A DNA stretch of 64,000 nt. It comes from Macrocystis pyrifera. Taxonomy: Eukaryota; Sar; Phaeophyceae; Laminariales; Laminariaceae. The position numbers and the translations under genes were made by a program. Positions 23,101 through 35,100 of this stretch are shown in pieces. Each line of letters begins with the position of its first letter. Position 1 is the stretch's first letter. The notes under the pieces were generated by a model, which worked only from the letters and a program-made list of their open reading frames with translations, was not told the origin of the DNA and ran no database searches. Where the stretch lies: contig JASSKH010000038.1 of NCBI GenBank assembly GCA_031763025.1, forward strand, positions 186,001 through 250,000, written 5' to 3'.

Positions 23101-26100
23101 CCTACACCGCTTGGCGGGATTTGCATCGTCCTGATGTAATGGCGCCCACGAGGTGGGGCGCGTCGGCGCCCCTGTATAGCATACTAAGCGTTTTCCTCGT
23201 CAACGTTATATTGGCTGTGTCATTTCTGGTCATTAACAAACGGGCTGATCTTCATCACGCGCACATCAGCGCGAGCAGATATACACGCCATACCGCATTG
23301 CATGATGCCACGGCTCTCGCTCCAGCGGCTGCGTGACAGTTCGTAATGTAAATAAAGAACCCGAACAAAAGTGATGGCTCCTCTTTCCTCGTCTCGGTTT
23401 GTCTATCTGGCTGTGGCGGAAACATGTACGTACCCACACACCAACGTTTCTCGTGTAAACCATCCCCTTTCTTGCTTGGAAAACAGCTTCAACCCTCACA
23501 CTCAAATATATGACTTGCCAGGTCGGTGCCCGGGTATTTACCACAAACCATTGGAGGGGGGGTGTTTACCGTATAGCCGGGGCGGTCCACGGGGTTGATT
23601 TCAACAAGGGGTTTTTTTAACGCGGGTGTTGCTCATTTCCAATGAAAATAACGCCCCGGAGCGTTTGCCGTGTAGGTGACGGTCGAGTAGCTCATTGCGG
23701 TGTTCTGTTCTGCGGCCGCAATGTGATCTATTTATTTCGCCCATCAGTAATTTATGCACTAATCTAAGCGCCGGATATGAGGTTGGTGCCCTCGCGACAT
23801 CTGGGCAGCCCCCGCAGCACCCCTTGAAGACGTCTAATACTTGCCAACATGTCAGGAGTGCGTGGCCGTTGGCACGCATCTGCTGTGTAAAAAACGATCG
23901 ATGATGAAGTGCTTCGCCTATACGAGTATGCAATGCATTGTTTCTCTATTCGGTTGCATGGCCACGTAGCGTAGGGGGCAAACATTTTGGACCCAAGTAT
24001 TCCAGACAGATGGGGATCTTCCACTTACGAACTACCTAATCGCCTTCAAAGGTCATGATGCGCGTACATGTTGAGCTGTTACGTTCGTCTTATATATAAT
24101 ATGCCCAACCATGAGTTTAGCGTACTGTTTGTATCGCGATGTAGCTTTTGGGGTAAGATACGGAGGTGTTTCGAACCTGATATCCCATCATTTTATATCA
24201 AGTACCTCTTATTCGGCGACGATCCCTTTTTTAATAAGTTATTCGCCTGATGTCCCCTCAGTAGAATTTATGCATGCATCGCTCTGTAGATGACATACAA
24301 CGATTTGCTTCCCAATAACTGTCGTGATGCGCCACTAACGGATATCCGCTTTTCCGTCCAACAGGTGTTTTCCGCTTAACCCAAACGGAGGTTCATATCG
24401 ACGGCAACACTTCCTTTACTTTCAACTCAGCCAACTTCCAAGGAGGTGAGAAACCTACAATAGGTATATACGTACGGCAAAATAGTTGACGATGTTGCCG
24501 TTTTACTGCTCTCCTCGAGAGTCGTCTCTAACAACCTACAACTTTTGGCGAGCCCGACACTTTGGCTAACGTCATCAAGAGCGTGCTTGTAGTACGCAGG
24601 CGATGATTGCTTTCCGCGGAGCAGGCCCAATTTGCAAGTTGGAGGTTGTGGGTTGTACCGTTTGGTGTACCCCAATTTTTGAGCAATTTCGACAAACGTG
24701 CAGCACTTCAATATCAAGTGTAGGTCGTTGTTAGAAGGGTGGCGGCCGTAATAGAGAGAGGCACAACCTGCTGTGGATAAAACACTAAGCCGGTACACCC
24801 GCTCTCTGCTGAGCCACAAATCAGCCCAAGGCTCATACTCAGCGTATTGAAAGAAGGATTGAATTTTCTTCGCAGATGAAACGCCTGGGGACCCCAGCAA
24901 CCGTTCAGGGGCGGTGGACAAGATCTCCTCGTGGCCTACAAAATGTTGAATTTTTCCATACACTTTTTAGGCCTTTTGTTTATGCGATGTATTTAGTTTG
25001 ACGAAGAGTGTGGACGGAAATTCATTTTATAGCGCCGCCAATGTGGTCAGATAGTGCCACAACGTATTTGCGGCACCTGTTTCATACAGCAACCTTGAGC
25101 AGACAATGGCTCCAGCTACGGGTACTAAACTCAGGTTGAAATCAGACCGGCGATGCGTGTGTTTTATATGTAACATACGCCACAGCACGCACAAGCAACA
25201 GGATCCGACTTGTCTGCTGCACGCAACCTGTATCAGTCGTCTACTTGCCCACGCATGTCCAGTCCTAAGCCCGAGGCTCTGACAATGATGCCGGGGAGTT
25301 AGTATGCGGTGGATGAGCCTCGAGGGGAGGTCGACGACGATCATATCTGGCGCCTCCTACTACTCGTACTACTGTTGCTGTCACTTTGTGATTGAATCCC
25401 ATCCCACTCCCACTCCCACTCCGACTTGGACCGTTTCCGAGTTCTACAGGGCGGAGATGATGAGTTCGGCTCGCCGAACACGCTCGACAGACTATCGTAT
25501 TTCCCGTCTGGGCGCCGTCGGCTCTCACTATGAGTCAGCGATAGACACTACAACGTTCGCGAGTTGCGCGCGCAGACGCACACATCCTGGGCGATAGTAG
25601 TCGTCGCTTTATTGTACAACGTTCGCTCTTGTAATATGCGAGTACTGATGTTTAGTAGCCAAACCAGTTAAAACGACATTGTTGGCGTACAAATATACCT
25701 GGAACAACTGAAACCGAGTAAGAAAGTTGAAAGCTGAGAGCAGAATTGTTCAGAACCATTTTTTAGCCTCTGCAAATCTTGCACCGGAAACGGCCTTGCT
25801 ATGACTTGGTCTTGCTCGTGATACAAGATGGCGAAAAACAGAAATGGCGGAAATCGTGACCTCAGCGTGCTCGTTGAACCCTGCCGGTGGATAACCATAC
25901 ATCCAGATTCAGTTTGCACGGCTCAAGTTCGGGTGAGATCAGGTCGTCGTAGGATACGGATTGCCAAGTCGGAGCAAGGTGTTTAGAAGCACACTTCTTG
26001 TAGCAAACGTGTGTCTTGATTTTACGAGTCTGTGCCTGGGTTTGGCTCCAAACGGAACCAATATAACGTATTTGTTTGTGTTGTTGCCCTTGTTTACATG

Positions 26101-29100
26101 CAGAGACTTGCATACATACATATTACCGCTTTTGTGCCTATCTAAACGATGGAGACCGAGCTCCAAGAACCAGTGTCTCACCGAGACTCTACAGCAAACA
26201 CATATGTACAACAGGTCCACCAATGCACAGCCAGCCGCGCAAAAAGCAGAACAATGAAGGTACATGGCAATTGGAAAACGCAATCGAGCAGGTAGTCTAA
26301 GAGTTTTCCATGGGCAGCATGTCGTCGAGCACTATCTACCAACCGCAGTGTTTTTCAAACAATGGGGTCGAAATCTGCCCGCCTGAAAACATCATTGTTC
26401 GTACAACCAGTTGCATGGTCATGCGCAATGGATTGGGCTGTACTTCCCGTTTCAAGCATGTGTTAAAGCCCTAATACATCGTATGTATCTCCGTCCGTTC
26501 ATTCCTACATGCATCACTGCGGCGTCCGGGTTTTGGTTTTTGCGATCGAGCTTGTTGGCAATATGTACTGGAGGAACTCGTCGTAGTGTTATACCCAAAC
26601 AAGGGATATCTCTGTGTCGGCTTCACTGCGGCTTACTTTGTCTTCCCTTGAGCAAGCCAAGAGGGCAAAAAAACACTTTGACCCTTACATTAACCCTATG
26701 ATTGGGGCACGAGTTGCACCATTTAAACATATGTATGCAGTCAAGTGGGGCTTCTCAGCCTGGGAACTGCCGAGGATGGTTAATAGGTAACGTTTCGACA
26801 CAAGTCGAAAAGGGATATGATGAGTAGTGGGTTCCGGTTTAGTACGTACGTAGTGTTGCCATATGAGCTCTGCGTATGTTTTGATTCAAAGCCGTTTCGA
26901 AAACGTTTGATTTGGCAGGGGCGCCTCTCACAGGGGTATCGAGCCTCTCGTTTTTGTTCGTTAGGGATTATACCAACATCTTCAATATCCCGTGAACGCT
27001 ACTTTTTAGTAAGATGCCTTGCGTTTGTTTTTTTTTACCCTGCAGGTGGTGTTTGTTTCGCCACGCAATCAGAAATTAACTTTGGCGGCTTCACCCACAT
27101 CAGCCACAGCTCAGCCTACGATGGAGGTGAGAACGAGCCAGTCATATGTGGGCTACGAGCTGATTCAAGCCGTAGCACGTCCAAGTTCCTACGCACTCGA
27201 GGTCATTTTTCCAAGCTACATGCTGAATTTCAGACTGCGTACACTTGTTTTGCTATATATTGTACGAAATACCAAACTTGGTCAATTTTATGTTGTTTTT
27301 GTCTGAAGAAATAGCCGAACGGTTGGTCAGTTGGGGTCATTCGCGCTTCCGAGCCTCCTGTAGTCGGGCAACACTAAAAAAACAATCGCAACATTGTCGG
27401 TGTCGGCTTGGGCATGGGCGCATACAACACGTGCGCCAATTTCAGGGTCTATCTCAAACGAACAGCGTGGCGTTTTTGCTGCTGCGTGAAGATGTGTACA
27501 ATTTACGACAGCATTGCTTCATTTTTAGTTAGTTATAGAGAAGGCTAGGCGGTAGGCTTTGTGTAGTCTCTTGTACGTGCTATTAATCCCTCTGTGTGAG
27601 TTCTTTGAATGGTTCCGCGAATCTTCAATCAGGCGTATGTGCTGGATTATCTGACACCAGCTGAGTAAAACAATTGCTTTGAAAGTATTTATTTTACATT
27701 TATTTCAAAGTGCCGATTGTTTGGGCCTCTGTAGCTAGGAAACTGTGAAACCGATCTCGAGGGATCTCTTAGAAGCTAAAAAACAAATCAAGTTGTATCC
27801 AACATCACTAACCACCATGTTTCCAATGTTGAAGCGATTTTGATCAGTTTGAGAAGATAAACTGGGAAATCGTTCACGAACGTCTCGGCACTGTAAACCT
27901 ATTTGGTTCTGGACATATGCCATACGTTCATTATCACCAGTGAAAGTCCACGGTGCAATATTTCTGACATATCGTTGATTATTTGTATGCGCAACACCTT
28001 CGCCCAATCTACTAACTCCGGAGGGCTAACCCCGTCTTGAAGCAGCAAATATTAAGTTTCACTTAACCCTTACACACGGGCTGAAATCAAACGGGCTGTG
28101 TTCAGCCGATGCTTCGAAAACAAAGCATATGTATGGCTTGTTAGACGCGTTCCACTTTGCTCCAGTCAAGTCAATGCATATGCACATATATTCGAAGACT
28201 TTTCGCCCCCCCCCAAAGATCTACACGACGTGCGACACAATTTATGGGACGCAACCCATTATGGATGTTTACCGGTCCAGTATCACCAATTTGGGTATCC
28301 ACCTGGGTGTGTACCCAGCACATGCAGCTGGTACGATCCGATATCTTACCGAAACGTAGCAAATATTGATGCGGTCTCACAACCCGGCCTACGTTTCAGG
28401 TGCGTCAGATCCGGCACTCAGACCCTACCCGCGTATGAGCGCGAACTGGGAAACATCACCCGAAACGTATAGCCGTGAGTATGTCCGATTCGTACCCGTG
28501 TTTTTCGTGAACGTCATTCTCCAATTTCTACCTATCACGTCATATATCCGGCCGAAATTTGTCGCGTTAAGCACAGAGAAGTGCCCTCCCCTGCCACACA
28601 GACAACGTACCCAACCCACGGGTTAAGTAGTGTCATGGACAATGTGCTAAAGTAAGTATCAGCACAGCCAGACCCTAACACCCCCAAGCGGTGAGAAGTC
28701 GGGGATGACCGAAATCGCGCCGGGAAAACTCTTGACCGTGATCACGCCAAAGTTTGTTAACAAGATCAAGCGATATACTCGGCAGATATATGATCTCCCG
28801 AAGGAAAATGGTATAATCTGTCGATGTTTTCGTTGCGCCGCGTGGGTATCGGGGAGTTAAGGCATTCGTGAGGCGTCCATATACTCTCTAGGTTTCTACT
28901 GCGGGCTGGCTGGACAGAACGACCTCAGCGTTGTCTACGACCACCTAGTCGGCGGCAAGTGGTGTTCTGGACGTGTCGTGATCCCCGAAGCAAGAAAACA
29001 GGGTAACCCGTCGAAACCATGCCCGGGTATGGGTATGAACTCAAACCTCTATACTTACGTAGGCTACACCTAATTTCCGGAATGCCCTCCGATATTTGCC

Positions 29101-32100
29101 TATGTGTGTTTGGAGCTGTTCTTACGCAAGATTCGATGACGATTTGCGAATCGGTAGATGCTGTTAGTCGAAAACCAATCTTCGGTCGGCAACTCGGCTG
29201 GTGGAGCCACCTGACGTTCGGTCGACTTGCCCAATGAACTCAGCCCAGAAAATCGGGCCCAATCAACCCTCCCCGGACCACGAGGCCCAGCCCGAAAACT
29301 ATAACAATCACGCCTTCAACTACTATTCTTTCAAGTATGGAAACCGAATACGTCGACTAGTTGGCACCTGCGGGACAACTAACTGTGAATCCGACAATAA
29401 CTTAGTTGGTGACTCAAGTTGTGCCGACTAACCGCTATATTACCTTACATTAGGAACAACCTCCGATACGTACTTGCTGTAGGATCTACCTGGCTTCACG
29501 TATATAACGTCCGATAATTTCCTGAGTTCTACCCTGTACCTATTAATAGTGTAATGTTAGATGCAACCTCTGTTGCTTACCCAAGGTTTCGGTGCGTTAG
29601 GTACGCCGGTCAAACCTTACCCAGGTATCGGGTAAATCCATGGAAACGATTCGCTGGTATGCGCACCCCACCCATTTTCTAATATGCACGTTTGGTACGC
29701 CGGCCGACCCTTTTCCAAGGCTTAGCTATGCGTCACCAAACCCGACCTAGCAGATATGCCACCGATTCTAACCCGTGGGAGAAACATGTACCTCTGAGTA
29801 TCCCTCGCCACATTGCCCGTGGGATATTTATTCCACTACTTGTGGATTCTCCGCGAGTTGAATGCATCTATGAAAATGTGTGACCTATCTTGCCTTCTCT
29901 TACGACACGAAATCACTATCTGGAATGCTGCGGGCGATGAAGTCTACGCCAGGATATCTTGCGGCTCGAGGTTTAAATATCAGTTGAGAGCCGATTGTGG
30001 CACATCCAAGAATCTTGCTTGGTCCAGCGTATGGTAACCACAGGGCAGCTTCAAATGTATCTAAAGGCTTGCTTTTGCTCCACGCGGTTCGCCGCCACGA
30101 CCATGACCAGACAGAAATAAAGTGTTTCGCGGGCGTAGAAATGGTCCCCCGTTGCAGTGTTTGGGTTACTCTCTTCGATGATCATGATCCTACCTCTTAT
30201 GTCCCTTGAAAGAAGGGCGAGAACCAGCAACGTGTACGTCGTACATCCGGTATGTTTGGATTCCAAAACAGAATAGTCTAGGATCAACCCATATATTACA
30301 GCAGAGTTGCATCACGCCGGATTAGTCTAGGATCAAGCCATATATTACAGAGTTGCATCACGCCGGATTACGCCATTAACGACCGGCAGCATCGGGCGGC
30401 TATGCCTATATGTTGCACTATGGGTTTTCGTCTGGGAAAATGTTCCATATTCCCTCGATAGTTTAATAGTTTCCAACCATGGTGGCTTCCAATCAATGAT
30501 GATTATCGTTGGCTTGTTGCAGGTGCTTTTCTCGTGGATCAATCGTCGATCAACGTCTCAGGCATCGCAACATTTGCTCATAATGAAGCGATCCGCGAGG
30601 GAGGTGAGATAGAGAACAGAACGTGTTGTGAACACGTTTAGCGCATGTCATAGGATATGTATCACAGGGGGGCATAGCAAATAGGACCTACGGTGAACTA
30701 AGAATATATACATTTCCCTATTTTTACATACAAATTTTGATCCTATTTACTATGTCCCCCCGTAAAAGTAGGAATATCGTGTTGTTGGCAGAGGCAAACG
30801 AAATCTACCGATCAGTCAGGCGGTTGAGATTTCAAACATGTCGCAGTATTGTCCTCACCGTACGTTGTCCTTACTGTGTCCAATGCCACTACCTACTGAA
30901 ACAAACAATGCGCACCAGCAACGAGGCAAAACATATCAAGATGTGCTTTGTGAAGAAGGCCTTCCATGCACTGAGGTACAGGTCACAGGTATATGCAACG
31001 GCCCCATCGAAATGCATGCGGTAGACGTGACATCCGCATCGCCAACGAATGGAAGAATAATCGTGGATGTAAAGCAAATGTGGTGGCTATACTGGTCGAC
31101 TAACCAACGTATTGAAATATTCATTTAATCGTCTACCCAGTCTGTCCGATGATTGTCTTCTCAAGCGCACTGAGGCGTACGTATTTTACAATGCCGTGGA
31201 AACTGTTTCCGTCCGGACGAAGACCGAGAGAAGGGAAGAAAAAATTAGCCGAGCGGGTGTTTGATAACGAAATATCATTTGCCTCTGAAGATGTTGGTAT
31301 CATACCCGAAACATAACATTCTTACGTAGATACTTTGGGATGCGTCCAACTTGGAATGCTCGGTTACAGCAGTGCAGATATATGTACTTCCACCAACTGC
31401 CTTGGTGTTCAACGCGGACGTGATCATCACCGGAGAAGGTTTAATTCCGGTTTGAAGGATAGCTTGAATATGAGGCAAGGCCGGGGGAGCGAGGCCATCG
31501 AGGCTTTCTTTTTCCTGTAGGCGAACACGTCTCTTCAACTCTGGCACATGCGCACACCGCTTCTAGACGTGTGGAACGTCTTTTGACATAAGTTTTAATG
31601 GAACTACACATGCGGCCTAAATACATCGAGGACTGAAAAATAAGCCTTCGTAGCATGACATCCATTATCCGTGTGGCCTACGCTGTTCTTAGGAGCATTC
31701 AAGATGATCGACTCCAGCCTTACGATCGCCACCGGACCGCATGCGGGGGAGCTTTCATCAACCAATAACTTAACCCAAGGTAGGGGAAAATCGAAGATAT
31801 TGCGTTTCAAATGATGCACAGCACTCTCCATGTCAGGCCCAAAATCGGAGGAGGTTTGGAGGAGGTCTGAGATATAGCGGTTTGGTTGATTGTATAACAA
31901 ATACCGCCACTGACTGCAACAGGATGTACACTTTAGTCGGAGAATACTCGTTCGGTGCGCCTACCGGGATAAGGCGGGGTAAACCTGGAACGGCTCGTGA
32001 TCTACCACGAAGGAATATTTGCTAGATTTTTAGTTGTTTCAGAATTCATACCGCAGTTTCAATGATACCGAAGTCAGAAAAGTCATAAAAGGATGTTGTG

Positions 32101-35100
32101 ATTTACCTACTCTGGCTACTGGCCACGTCGGGCAGGGCAGCGTCCATGAGTGCTGGCCGAACCCACCGAATGCATGCCAGAGACGTACGTTGTTGGAGTG
32201 TGATCAAGTTCACCGAATGCGATGAGAAAAAGCGCTATCGTGCCACTGTTCCCACACAACGACACTCACCTATCAGAGTTTTCAATTGATATGTCCATGA
32301 CCCCCTGCTATACCGGCACTCGACAACCTCGTCCTGTCTCATTCCCAGCAGGTCTCACCGAGATGATAGCCTTCACCGACAATAAGGCATTGGACAACGG
32401 CGGAGCGTTATCGATCGTGAACCCCATCATGCTAAACATAAGTGATACAATATTTTCCTTTAATGAAGCCGAGCTCGGAGGAGCTGTTCGCGTGACGTCT
32501 ACGTCATCAGTGCCATCCAACTTTCATCGCTGCCTGTTTGAGAGCAACAACGCCACAGTTGGGGGCGCCCTCCGTTTCGACGGCCAGGGTCAGGGAATGC
32601 TTCAAGATTCCTTCTTTCGATTCAACGTTGCTGGTGAGAGTTTGCCCAGCGGAATTTCTAGTGTAGTTCCAAAACCGAGTAAACGATACAAAAGCCTTGA
32701 TTGGTAAACCCGATTGCAGGCATGAACACTTTCCAATGTTTTCTATTGGTGTCCTGTGGTTTCGCTCATACCGCGTGAAAACCAAGGAGCAACTGTCCTT
32801 CCGTGGACGTTGTGTGTCTGTTAAAGGACATTTATGACGTCTACTGGGTCATCGTCCGACGCTCCGCTAGCCTTGTGGCGTACTTTCCTCGAATATTCGC
32901 GAGATAAATATAACCAATTGATAAATGCGGAGGAAGACCCAGCGCAGCGTATGTACACTAAGGTGCGATTTCTGTGTCTAAGGTGACCACGTGCATGAAA
33001 CAATGCCGCATACCCTATTGCCGAATGTCTGCCGGCTTTCCAGACGAGACGGGAGGGGCTCTGTTCAACAACGGCGGCTTGGAAGTAGTAAATACAGTGT
33101 TCAAGGAGAACAAGGCTATGGATGGTGGCTTGGCGATACAGAATCAAGAGTTCGCCGAGCTGGTTTTGCAGAATGTGACCTTTGACGGTAACATACTTGG
33201 CTGCGCCACAAACACGTACAGCTACGCCCAAAACGTGAGCACCAATAACGTGCGTGTGCACCATTCCGCACATCGTGTAGGCGGTGAATGCCAAAGACTG
33301 GACACCTTCTTGATTGGGTCGAGTGTGGCAGTAATAGCAACGTGTTTCTCCATGTGCACACTCCACTATAATGTGACGGAGCCATATCCACTCAACGTGA
33401 AGCGTGTACATGGTATACTGTAAAGACATCGTTGGGTTTATCATTAAACGTTCAGAAAAATACCCTGGTGGACCCTCCCTTACATTTCCCCGTATGTATG
33501 TTCTTTGTTTAGTGGCAGACGGACCTAACCCATCTCCACGCCATTCGTGGGAACCTTTTCCTACAGAAAATGCTGAACCGTGGACACTCGCTCGTGTTTC
33601 TTCTCTGCTTACTCTCGACAGGCTGCTCCTAGTAGATGCCGGTTTGACCTGGCATGTGCGCTTTGTCTGGATGGATGTGAAAGTGACCTGAGCAACGTGA
33701 CGATTGATACAGAAACATTTCCCACTTGTGAGCCGATACCCGAAGGCGTCGTGCCTTCGTCGGACACCATCACTCTCCAAACGCTTGAGATCGAGGCGGG
33801 GTACTTTCGCATTTCTGCCGAGAGCCCAATCGTGCTCGAATGCTACCGATTTGAGGCGTGTATTGGGGGTATCGACCCTAGCGGCTACTGCGTCACCGGG
33901 TACCAAGGCCCATGTAAGTCAATGCAAAATATTTGTGTACGTTTGGCATGGTGCGAGGGGTCGCAACGGTACGACGTTGTCCGTAACCCACGTGGGAATG
34001 AAAGCCAGCGAAATTGGGTGCTGTGTCAAGTCTGGCGACGAGGAAAGTTAGGCAGCCTCAGCCATAGCCCAAAGTTAAGCGCCAACGTATTCCCAACACA
34101 CGAACCCTCGACAATAAATGTCTAACACTCGAGCCCCCCCATATATTTCCTGCGGCGCAGACTGTGCCGTCTGCGCGGAAAACCACGCACCAGGGTTCGG
34201 TAGAGGCTGCCACGAGTGCTCTGGCAATAGCAAGACACTCACAATGGCGCTTTCAGCATTGGTGCTGCTTCTGGGGATTCTTGCGGCCGTGCTAATAATC
34301 TCATACCTTATCCAGAAGGTGGGAAATGGAGCCCACCCGGAGCAGAGCCAAGCAAGACGTTGGTGGCAGGAGAAACAATCGCGTGTCCGCAATTTTCTTG
34401 CAAAGGCTGTCCCATTGTCCGCCGTCAGGATCGTCGTGGTGGTGGCTCAGATTGTCATTCAGGTGTGTGACATCGAGGATAGGATATAATCTACTACTTC
34501 TGAGATGTCGCAAACTATTTCAAAATATTATCTACGAGCAGAGAAAATACATTTGTCTCTTCAAAGCGGCGTGAACGAACAACAACAATGCAATTCGAGG
34601 AGGGGTTGCTCGAGTAACACGGAAAGTTCGCTTTAGGGGTTGGTCCATGCCTAGCTCAGTCTACACTCTTCTGCATGTTGGTCCAAGACCCTAACGATGA
34701 CATTGAAAGGCGAACACTCGACGAAGACTGAACGAGCCTCATCCCGTTGAACGAAAAACTTGCACCAAGCCCGAAACTTGACCCGCACAGCCCATCTCAG
34801 CTATGTATCTTACAGTAACTCGAAATACGAACCCTAAATCAGTCTACGCTGAACTTGAACCCGCCAACACCCAAACTGTGTAGCCAATTTCAAGGACGAC
34901 CCCGCGATCTAGGGTAATAGTTTGTGAAACCTCAGCTAGCTAGGTGATCACCCAGATGCTTAATAAACAAAAACGATCGTAATGGTTTCGTGTTATTGCA
35001 ATGGAATGTGCGGAAGGTTATTTTTATTCGTCCGTCACATACGGCAACGTCGTTGCGTACTGTACCTCGCCGGTCAACGAACAAACCATCAATGTCCCCT

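Larger units (their letters stand above)
18659..24364 (+). other. Longest intron of the array (5.7 kb)
   Basis: It contains a TIR element (19765-20523), a minus-strand LINE fragment (20773-21290), a possible decayed cassette (21444-21527) and a second TIR element (21894-22880). Open frames at 18353-18892 and 23601-23933 on the minus strand show no domain. No further plus-strand exon was found. Confidence 0.5.

Noticed and set aside
24427..24963. 178-codon minus-strand frame as a gene
   Set aside because: No domain or splice context; it overlaps the end of the 24365 cassette and chance frames of this length occur in the window.
25027..25100. Minus-strand cassette after CAG at about 25072
   Set aside because: The frame stops after 15 codons and lacks the F-x-x-N core and a donor.
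32821..33906. 361-codon open frame on the minus strand, the longest in the window
   Set aside because: It lies antisense to two well-supported Pmp and stalk exons and their introns and shows no domain of its own.
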